DNA of 64,000 nt from Rhea pennata (taxonomy: Eukaryota; Chordata; Aves; Rheiformes; Rheidae). Below the pieces are notes generated by a model. That model ran no database searches. It was not told the DNA's origin and worked only from the letters and a program-made list of their open reading frames with translations. Within the stretch, counting starts at the first letter, position 1. Each line of letters begins with the position of its first letter. The position numbers and the translations under genes are program-made. Location: positions 14,789,501 through 14,853,500 of the forward strand of contig NC_084674.1 of the NCBI RefSeq assembly GCF_028389875.1. The letters run 5' to 3'. Shown piece by piece: positions 48,658-58,900 of this stretch.

Positions 48658-49889
48658 GTAGATAGATATTCAACTTGAAATGGGTAAAATACAGCAAAAT
48701 TATTCAGATAATATATTGACTCATCCCTAATATGCTCTTTACCACCACTGAATATTCCAGAGACAGGACATCAGATTCTCAGGGAGATAGTCTAATTATC
48801 CATAGAGGAAAACCCACAAATGCAATGTGCTTTACCTCTGGATAATTGAACACTGTATTTCTGCAGTTAAATGATATGTTTCTGTAATTTATGTAAATTA
48901 TAGTTATAGATACTAATTACCCTATTTAAACTTGGCTGGCTACTGAAAGACTTCGAAGAAACTAATAATTATTAGTTTATCTTCTTGTAACACTCTGGAG
49001 GATACCATAATGCCAGACTAGTTGTATGTTGGGAAGTTACTTATGTATTCTGACTTATAAGTAATCTAAAGAGAGGCTAATAAATAAATAAACAAAAGGT
49101 CTAGGCAAAAGTATTTATTCCTCGAATAGAGAAGAACTCTTTGCATTTAAGCTTTGTAGCTTTTGAGATGACAATATGAATAGCCTTGGTTATCAAGATT
49201 TAACTTTATTAGTGTAAATGACTAAGGAATATATGCTTTTATTCAACAACTACAGAACTAGTAGCCTTTAACAAAAAAAATGTGACTTTTAATGGTTAGC
49301 TAGCCATTTATAAAAGTGTACGAGTGTACGTTAAGAATTCATATTTCCTAGGTAGTGAAAGAAGAGGGTATTGTCAGCAGGCAGTTTTCGATCTAGTGCA
49401 GTCATCTGAGCTGCCAGAAAAAGGTCTTTGCTGTCTTTAGTGAAAACTAAACTACCAACTAAGCACACAGGAGATTTGAAAGACTCTCTAAGTAAATTTT
49501 TCTTAGGCTACATTGTTTGCAATTTCTCTAACTGAAATTATAGATATGTGATTTCAAATCCATGAATTACTTTGCCAAATTACGACAATATTGGGCTAAG
49601 TGTGAACAGTAGATTCTGTGATGATGAGTAGAGAAGCTGTAACATTTAGCTCTTTCCTGCCATAGCAAGAAGCTAATTGACCTGCTCAGCTACAAAGTGC
49701 TAGGCACTATGGATTTTTAAAAGTAGACAAATAATTGTTTTACTGCTCTGTCATGATTTTCATGAGTTTACAGAATGTTTACAGAATGTAAACCTATGTC
49801 TTTCAAATTGCAGATTGCCCTTTTCCGATACATCGCCACTGAAAGGTGTGTATCGATAATATCCAGCAAAAAAACCAACGCCTTCTCTC

Positions 49890-49944
49890 AAAAAAAAAAA
49901 AAAAAAAAAAAAGAAAGAAAGAAAGAAAAGAAAAAAAAAGAAAA
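49890..49944. repeat. (A)22 run plus (GAAA)n tract
   Basis: A long A run is followed by GAAA units and further A. It lies directly after an 80-base segment that is unusually CpG-bearing for this region, so it could be the tail of a small retroposed sequence. Confidence 0.9.
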
Positions 49945-52398
49945 TCTCATCATGTTGGAATTTCAAAGGCAATTATGTAAAATTAGTTGAACAAAATTGG
50001 AACCTGGGCAAACCCCCCACTTACTAGTGCTACTGTGAAAAATGCAATTATACTTGTATCTACTTTAGAGGAACAGTTCTTAGTTTTTCCTGTATCAAGG
50101 ATGGCTTAGGCAACCGAATTGCACCCAGTCTACCTAATTTACTCGCAAAACAGATTTTTTCCATATTTATTAAAGATCTATCACATCATATACTAGCAAG
50201 ATACTATTTTGTGAAATAACAGGATTCAGCTTTCTGAATATGCAAACGGATTTGCTTAATAGATATTCTGTTAATGAGTAAGACAACTGAGTAACTTCTG
50301 TATTTAACATATGGTAAAGACGGTAACGCTCTATTTGGATATCTATTTTAGAATGTTATGCTGTCTCTTACCATGTTTTTTTCTGCTTCTTAGCAATGAT
50401 GATATCAAATCATTCACCTGTGTTGAGTTTCAAGCATTAATTAGTATTCACACCTGTCCACCCCTTCCTTCTACCAGAAGTTACAAGCCTTGTGCAGCAG
50501 GGGTGTAGCAGAAGTGGATGATTCAATACTGGCTTTAATACAGGTGTAGGATGGGCAACTCTAGGTGGCAATGTCTTAAACTACTGCAGATGAATCCAAC
50601 AGACCTCATCTGTCAGAGCTCTAGCAGTAGAATACCTAACAACTGTGTAGACGTGCTGCAGTTTCATTATTTATTGTTTTGAAATACCAGTTATCAGCGT
50701 TATATTTAAAGCTTTGATCTTCCTTAAAAAAGCTGATTTACCTCTGTGATCACAGGGACTATATGCACTCTAGTTATTCTTTTAATTCTACAGAATGTAG
50801 AAGAGACTGAATGATGATCTTGTTGACAAAGAAGTAATTTAAGTTAGCACCTTTCCATGTTTTGTTACAAATTTCAGAAATACAGAATTATGGGGGGAGG
50901 GGTTGTAGATAAACAAGGCTTTTCTTAGAACAGCTTCACATTGTAGCTTGTCACCAAGTGAAAAACGTGTTGCATGTAACTACCCCAGCATGCTCCCTCT
51001 TGGTTTCTTGCTTAGCAAATTGATAGGAAAACTAGTTTTTGAGTTAGCTTCTATAGCACCAAAACAATTTCTAGTATTTTATTTCACTGCATTTGAAAAA
51101 AATGGTACATGAATGTTAGATTATGTTGCCTTCAATTAATCTGTAATTCTTTATCCTGCTGATGAGACATTATAGTTCAGTTTGAAAAACTCGAATAGTT
51201 GGTGACTTGACTGTGCAGTTTTTTATTGTTGAAGCTTGCTTGCAACTTGTAGCTTTACAAGCAAGGAACAGAAGTAGCTACTGCCACTCAAATGTCCTTA
51301 CTATAAAAAAAATCTCTCTTGCAAGGGCTTGTACTTGATTAAACACATAAAAGAGGATTAAGTTCTGGTTTCACAAACCGCTAAACACATGCAAGTCTTC
51401 ACAGTAACAGACATTTCCTTTGCAGTTTCACATTCTGCCAAAAAAGTGTAACAAAGTATATTGTTTGTATTTTTAACTGATTGAGAATTGTATCTCTTAT
51501 ATAGCTTTTGCTGTAAAGAACAGCCCATTACTGCTTTAATTGGAGTTACTCTGCACATTAAAGTCCAAGGACAGAAAATGTGTGACAGTGTTTATTTCAC
51601 CTCTTTCCAATCAACCAGGTAAAAATAATGGTCCCATGTTTAATCAAAACCAAAATTAAGACATCAAAATATTAGCAAAAAATGTATTATATTTGGTGCT
51701 GCTCTAATTATCATTAGTCTATCAAAGAACTTTATATAGGTATATTAACAGGACTGCTGCTTGTCCTATGTGATTAATATTTTTCCTTTTTTTATTCTTC
51801 AAATGGAAAATTATGAAGGGCTTTTGTTTTGGGAACGATGCTTGTGGGCCTGTTCGGGGCAAGCCTGAGGCTCCGTGACTGGAGAGCGGACAGGAGACCC
51901 TCAACAGCTACCCTCGCCGCTCAGCTGCTCTTACCAGGGAGCTGGGAGAGTTTTGTCAAATGTCTTGAAAATAGGCACAGCTCTAACTTTGGGAGGAGGA
52001 GGAAGTCGTCGGAGCAGGCCTTCGTAATGCTCTGCGCTGCTGCTTTTCGTCGTCGGAGGTTTTTTGGCGGCTCGGTAGGCGGCGAGGCCGCTTGCGAAGC
52101 CGCAACGCGAGCTGGGTGGCTCTCCCCGCGGCGGCGGCAGGCACCCCGCGCCGCCGGGCCCTGGCGCCTCCCGCGACGCTCTCGGGACTCCACCGTTAAC
52201 GGCTCTCCGGGACCGGCGCTAGGCGATGCCGCGCGGCTCTCACCGGCCGGCCGCCCGCGAGCGGCCGCCGCTGCCGTGGAGAAGGGCGGCCGCAGGCCCC
52301 CCCCCCGCCCTCCCCGCCATTTATAACTTGCGCCACGGCGCGATTGGCTGCGCGGGGCTGTGCGCTAGCCCCGCCCCCTTCGCGGTGGTGCTGCCGCC

Positions 52399-52662
52399 AT
52401 GTTAGAGAGCGGGGAAGGGAGGGGCTGCCATAAAGCGAGCGGACGGAGGGGGAGCAATAGCGACAGCGGGCGGTGCATGGAGCTGGGGAAGGGGCAGCTT
52501 AGTGGGGGAGGAAGAGCAGGCGCGGGCTATAGCGCTCACTTCGCGGCGATAGGAGTCAATGGCGGATGTCGTGATCCCCAGTGGTGGCGAGATGGAGCCG
52601 GAGCAGCATCAGCGGACGGAGAAGAGCAGCAGCGCGGGCCTCCTCAGGCTGGAGAGCAATAG
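52399..52662 (+). promoter_or_regulatory. TASOR: Upstream ORF overlapping the TASOR start codon
   Basis: An 87-codon frame opens at 52399 in a near-perfect Kozak context (gccgccATGt) and closes at TAG 52660-52662. That is about 100 bases inside TASOR exon 1 and in a different frame. An in-frame second Met lies at 52477. If transcription starts upstream of 52399, scanning ribosomes would meet this ATG before the weaker TASOR ATG. The peptide is Gly/Arg/Ser-rich with no recognisable domain and is not proposed as a functional protein. Confidence 0.5.
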
Positions 52663-52943
52663 AGCCGCTGAGGACACCACACAAAATGGCGGACGCTCTG
52701 AGAGCGGTAGCGCTGGGGAGGCGCTGCTGGTAGCTGCTGTTGCTGCAGAGGACAAGGCCCCCCCAAACCTCAGCATCACTAGCAGCAGCCAGCGCAGGAG
52801 CAGCATCTCAACGGCACATGAACAACAGCAGCAGCAGCCGCCCAGCGATGTGTTGGGGGGGCCTCCCCCTCTCCCTAAGCCCCCAGAAGACCTGCCTGTT
52901 AGGAGGAACTTTCAGATCCCCAGGAAGAGCAGAGAAAAGAAAG
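52559..52943 (+). CDS. TASOR: TASOR coding exon 1
   Basis: The exon encodes residues 1-128 plus one base of codon 129. It starts MADVVIPSGGEMEPEQHQR and is rich in Ser, Ala, Glu and Gln, with a five-Gln run and a Pro-rich stretch. It ends with the conserved PVRRNFQIPRKSREKK. The donor AAAG|gttgtt is weak (T at +3, T at +5), but the phase matches exon 2 (g|cg, Ala) exactly as expected from the human protein. The start context gtcaATGg is mediocre (T at -3). Met12 at 52592 has a better context (gagATGg) and could be an alternative start. Confidence 0.92.
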
Positions 52944-55900
52944 GTTGTTCCTTCCCTTTCCCTCCCTTCTCTCCCTCACTCCCTTCTTCATCTTATTCAT
53001 TAGGCAGGCTCTTTATGCACCTCACACAGCTGCATGCACAATCCTGCGGGTGTGGAGGAGGCTGTGGCATGGCTCGGACTAGTGAGGCTGCTGGGGATAA
53101 GATTTTTAGCGTCAGGGAGGCTTTTACATTCTTTCCTCTCCCCACCCCTTCCTTTTTGTTTGTTTTTTTTTAATTATTTTTTTTTAAAAAAATATACTCA
53201 AGGAGAAAAAAAAAACCGAAAAACTTGGCTTGAATTTCAGACCGTTGCTTTAAAAAGACGGAAAAGCTGGATGCGATCAGGGTGGGCTTGAGAGTGTTGA
53301 TCCTTGCTCTGCTTCTGGAGACGCAGTTGGATGCAGAGAAGATGGTTCTCTGGGATGCACGCACGGACATGCTGCGAAGATGATTCGCTTTTCTCTTACC
53401 CCGTCCCCCTCTCTGTAGGAGGGGGGTGTATTCCTGTTTAGGGTAAACTGGCAAACACTGAGTAGAATTTCACTTCAGTGATACGAAGAAGACAGTTATT
53501 TCTTACTTCGTCAAAGATCCTCACTTGCAGGAATGAAACAAGCATCCCACATTCATGTGCCTCGTGTTGGAAGTGTGCCTCTTCCAAGAGCTCTGGGTTT
53601 TGTATGTTGCTTTTCACGTCACTCTTCTTCTAAAAGCTTGTGGTATCTCTTGCTTTCTGTGAGACACCATTGGCTTCTACTTACCCTTTATTTTGTTAAG
53701 TGGCCTTGAGGTCACGTCTTGCCTTCTCCCTGAAACTTATCTCAGTTCTTGAGCTTTTGCTGCTTGCAGTCAGTAACTTGATATCTAATCATCACAAAAA
53801 ACCCTGTTCGCATAGGCTTCTAGTTCTTCAGAGAAGAGTATAAAATTTAACTTCTTGAAATGCTTTCTTCTGTAAGGAGGAGATGAAGGTAGGTTTATTT
53901 CATTATCCAGCCTTTCCCCTTCCCTCCTCCTATTTATGGCCGTAATTATTCCTTTTCTCCTTTTCTTCCCTCTTCCCTTTCACCACTGCTCAAGGGGGGA
54001 TAGCAGTTTGGCAGAAGTTCATTGTGGCAGAAGTGAGAAGGACTGGGTTGATTTGGAGGAAAAAAATTATAGCTTCTTGTTACTCATCTGATGGAAAATG
54101 TCTGGATAAAACATGGTGCCTCTTGCACTTCCGTATCTCTAAGCCAAATATGATTACTTTTGAATTCCTTTAACTATAACTCAGAAATGCTTAGTGCTTA
54201 ACCACAGACATTTGAAGTTCCTGTCTAGCACTTGGTACCAGTGTGAATGAAAATCTGTGAGATATCTTTTTAGATCATCTAGTTCGTCATTTGCCTATGC
54301 AGAGCCATCTTCCCTAGTGTGTAAAAAGTTTCAGAATGCATAGGTCAGGCATTGGACATCTGTTTCTTCTAGGGTAGGAGGAGAAACTATTCTTACCCTA
54401 TTGCTGAAAGCGTCTTGCAAATGTCAAGATTATTTGACCCATTCTTACAGGCTTACAGAAGACTTCTTGGACATTTCTCTTTAATCATACTTGTCACTTA
54501 AAGTTCCCAAAATTCTCGAAACAGACCTTTCTGCAGTCATCAGTGTTTGTAGGCTTGTAATTGCTAAAGCTTTCTCAATTGTTGGTGTTACCATGTGATA
54601 CCATAATACAAAGTGCTATGAGAGAACATGTTATAGACAAGATGAGCAAAAGTGGGCTAGGATAAAAACATACAACATGATCTTTTAGGAGAACTAAAGT
54701 GCTGTTAGTATTGATGTTGGTATTTGAGAAATGATGAAATTCTGGAACTAATCCAAAAAATCAGGATATTAGCAGTACATGGATAATCTGACAGTTTAGG
54801 AACATACAGTCAGAATTTAATAGCAATTTTCAAATACATCTTGTTAAATAAGAAATATTAGTGTAATAGCTGTCTCTGTCAAAAGAATTTGCTTGGCCAG
54901 ATTCTAAATTTCAGCATGAAGCAATACATGTGGAAGTATCATCTGTCCTGGAATTGTTCTGGTTTTTAAACCTCCATTTTATTCTTTTGACATACCATCT
55001 AAAGAGGTACCTGCTCTCTGATTGTGGAAGACTGATCTCTCATTTACAAACTATAAAAACTACGCAAGAGGAAATAACTCTGTTATCAATAGCGGGTGGG
55101 GTTTTTTTCTTTCCTTTTTTTTTAAAATGCATATTGGGAGCAAGTTTTGACTATGAAACAATTAAAAATTGTGTCTTCAAAATGGAGATGAAGGGGGCAA
55201 AAATTCCAGAAAACAGATTTAGCTGTTTATTCAGCCTTTTGGAAGTTAGTCTTCAACTAGAGTTGGAGATAAATGAAAGAATTAAAGGCCAACAGAAAGA
55301 GCCATGTTATTGTGGAGAAATGCATCTTTTGAAGAAACATACTTTTTAAACTAACTGCAGTTGGTTGTCAGGAAGAATCTTGCTTGATTTCCTGTTTTTT
55401 CCTAGTGGAAGATTTCTGGAAAACTATTTTTAAAGACTGCTGTCCATGAAAGTTTTGTGTGTGTGCGCGTTTATGCATTTGTTTTCCTGCTGAAGAGCAA
55501 ACTGTCTTAAAAGTTTTTTGTTTTCTTGATAAACACATTTAGCAGCAGGGCGCCATGATCTCTTGGGTTGCTTAGCTCTTCTTATTGTGGCACTACAGCC
55601 AGTGGTCATAGCCTCTTCTAATTGGATCATCACATCTCAGGTGACCAGATCTACTTGGCACTTCAAAGATGATTTTCCTTTAATAGGATGAGGGAAAAAG
55701 TGTTGGAAGTTAAAGCAGCGGAAGAGTGTCTTTTAACTTACTGAATTAATTTTTTAGGGTTGTTGTCCTCATACGAAAAGGCAATTTAAAAAATATGCTC
55801 AAATAACCCCCGTGGACTTACGGGGCTGCTTGTTAAGAGTGCACACTTGTTTCCATATTTTCCTGAATTAGTGAGTCCTGTTTTCTTAGGTTAAGTGAAA

Positions 55901-58900
55901 AAAGGTCTTGCTTTTGTCCACGAAAGTCTCAGCAGTCTTTGCTTGGAGGTCTAGGCTGTCTCTTTTCTGCTTCATATTTGATATTTTCTTGTGCTTTGTC
56001 TTTTTGCTTCTCATTTGTCTCGTATGTTTTTGATAGGGCTACTTATCCACTATTCACTTTTTCTTACGCAAGGATTTGGTTAAGCAATCTTTGAAGTAGG
56101 TAACTACTTAAAACCTGTGTGAGAGAAAGACATCCCAGGCTGAATAAATCACATAAATAACTACAGTACTATGCTACATCAATGCTGCAGATTCTCAGTC
56201 TTGGTCTTAAAAAATGAAGACTTGTACTTGTCAGACTTTGTGTAGTAGGAAGGGTTGTTTTTGAAGAACACTAACATTCTACTGACTTGTAATAAAAGAA
56301 ACAATTTGCTTGTATTCACTTAATGGTTAGTCCAGGATTCCTGACAGAGAATGCCACTGCCTTCGCTCTTCCTCACATTGTGGTTTAAAAACAAAAGAAC
56401 CAGCCAGCTGGGAAGAAACAAAAACTCAGCCAACTCCAGCTTCAGTGTTCACAAGTTGAAGCATTGAACAGCTCTGAAATAGAAATATTACAGCCTTTAC
56501 AGGATTACGTGTGTCCAAATATGCATTCTAATATTGGTCCCTAGACTAGGTATTATATTAACTAAACCTAATTTCTACCAGTAAATAAATAAATCAGTGA
56601 ATACAGTGGGTTGAAACTAAACAAACTTTTTTTTCCTACTGCTGAAGAAACTGTCAAAAACCATAATCATTAACTTGTATATGTTGTAAGGATCCTACAA
56701 ATTAGTCCTTGCATGAATATGTTTAATTTACACAGGTCACGAAAAGAGCAGTACACCCATGTCAAGTGACATAAGTGCACACACTTCCAGACTTTGAAGT
56801 GATCTGGGTACTAGAGATAAGCTTGATTACCTCATCTGTCGGATATGAACATAAGATTTTATGACTGCTATAGATTACTGGATTTAGAGATTTTATTTTT
56901 TTTCCCCTTGGTTCTAAATGTTCTGTAAATGAAGTACAAACCCTTACGTAGTCACTGGAACTTTTTTGGAAATAGCTGTCCTTTAGCATTTCTGTCCATG
57001 CTTAGACAAATTGAGAAGTCCTGCCTTGATATTTACCACTTTAAGTAATGTTTCAGTAATGTTAAAGAGGATGTGGGGACAGTCTCTTAATACTGATGGG
57101 TCCTTACAAAGCCAGGAAGTCTTCAGTGTCTAAAATTCTGGGAGAACAGGGAAAGTAGATTTGATCCTATCATGAAGCACATGATTAGTGTGTTTGAGGA
57201 GTCTTACTCAGGAGTCTTACTCTTTTTGACTGCTGTATATGGTAGATTATTTGAAATTCAGAACTCTTCAAGTGACTTAATTTTTGCTTTTTCATTATAC
57301 TTCTGCCCAAGAGATCTTCCTTTCTCCGTCACTTGCCAGCTAAGATATACAATGCAATATATTTAAAATTAGCAGGCTGCCCTTGAACAGGAAATGCATT
57401 TGAATTTTTTTCCACTCAGGAGAATGTCTTTTATTTAAATCAATTGACAATAGTGTTACTGTTTTTTTCTCTCTAAGAGTTTTCATCTGAGTTAGTAGGT
57501 GCTGTCTAGTTCTAAAACCAAGAGTAGATTGTCTACCTGTAATTAATATCTATGAAAAAGTGGCAGTCAGTAGGTTTTGGAAATACAGTTTGATATTTAT
57601 AATTACTCTTCAGAACATAGTTTCATTCTTGTTCCTTCCTTTTTGTGTTGGTGTGACAATGGACAACATCTGATCATCAAGCCAATCACTTAAACTAATT
57701 TATGCAGGTAGCAAGATTATCTGGATAATTTCTATTCTTTTTGCTTTGTTTTGAGTGGATGGTGCAAATCAGAGAAGAAATACATAGTAAAATTTTTGGA
57801 TTGTTAGGCATTTTCTTACCAAAATGTGCATGTTAGATGTTATTCTTGGACTGATCTGATAAATCAGATAGAATCAGTTTTGTTTTAGTGTTCTACATGG
57901 CATGTGTGCCCAGGTCCTTTAAAATACTTTGGCTTAGATCTGTGTTTCCTACAAGGATAGGAACATCTCTTTTTTTTAGCTTCACTAGTGTCTCTGGTGA
58001 AGTACAAGAAAGTGTATTCCTGAATAATGAATAACAAAAGCAGGAAAACTTACTTTCAGTCCTCTGCTAAGAAATTAAGTAATAAACACAAGAAAAATCC
58101 CATCTACCCTTGCTGGAAATCTAGTTACTTTATTACCAGTGTTGATTTCAACACTCTCATTTACTGTATTCCGTAATTTAAGGGATGAAGTGGAGCCGTT
58201 CCATGAAGATATTGAGAGCTAATTATTGTGTAGTTGTTTGTAGGTTCTTCCTAATCGAAGAACAGGGAGCCTCAGTGCGTTCTGGTATGTCTGTATCTGC
58301 TCACTCTTCAGAATTTTACACAAAGCAAGAAATACTTAAACAGCAATCGGAAGGTAGTTAGCAATATTTGAAAACCTAGCTGACAATATTTGAATGAATG
58401 ACGTGATTTCAGTCCTTGTAGCAACATGCCTCTTCCTAGAACAGAGTGTAGGAAGTAGGCAAGACATTATCTGTGGTTTGTGGTCACTCTTTCGTGTTAG
58501 TCCTGTAGAGTTTTCTACTTAACTGGGTTCAGCCATAGGAAGTGGGTTAGGATAGATGGATTATGCATTTCTAGCGAGAAAGAAGGAAAAGGGGGACACA
58601 GTTGTCTTTGTTAAGGAAACAGGAAATTTGGACAAACGGCTGGTGTTGGTAAACCTCAGCCTTAACTAGTCTTTTCAGTCAAAAGAGGACCTGGCAGTAT
58701 AGGAAACTGCCATTACACCCCTAGGGTTTAATAACTCCTTGTCAGAAAGATCTGACTATATGCTTGAGGAAGGGGATGGGATTGGATGGAATAGGAGGTG
58801 CTTTTCCAGTGTGCATATTTCAATATTAAGCCTATTTTGTGTTTTACTGGTAATGTTTCTCTCTGATACAAATGCATTCAATTTTAATAGCTAGATTTGG

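Larger units (their letters stand above)
43373..51829. other. Intergenic region between ARHGEF3 and TASOR (about 8.5 kb)
   Basis: No reading frame with recognisable homology is present on either strand. Visible contents are a G run near 45266-45278, a Z-DNA-prone CA/TA tract near 47016-47060, a T run (47447-47466), a (TTTC)n tract (48618-48657), a CR1-like fragment (about 48050-48295) and an A-tailed segment (about 49800-49944). About 43800-45200 is less AT-rich than its neighbours but contains nothing I can identify. Confidence 0.75.
51830..52950. promoter_or_regulatory. TASOR: CpG island promoter of TASOR
   Basis: An abrupt change from AT-rich DNA to about 1.1 kb of GC- and CpG-dense sequence that ends with TASOR exon 1. 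It contains an inverted CCAAT box (attgg, 52343-52347), a GC box (ccccgcccc, 52369-52377), a weak TATA-like tttataa (about 52319-52325) and several ATGGCGG/CCGCCAT cores of YY1 type. This fits a housekeeping promoter. The transcription start site cannot be fixed from sequence. I see no divergent gene on the minus strand. Confidence 0.85.

Noticed and set aside
51829..52326. 165-codon reading frame upstream of TASOR
   Set aside because: It lies in the CpG island, where stop codons are rare by composition. The product is Arg/Ala/Pro-rich with no recognisable domain, and it ends in promoter sequence.
54930..55349. 139-codon frame in TASOR intron 1
   Set aside because: There is no recognisable domain. 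It includes a poly-T-derived Phe stretch and has no sign of being an exon or a retroviral fragment.
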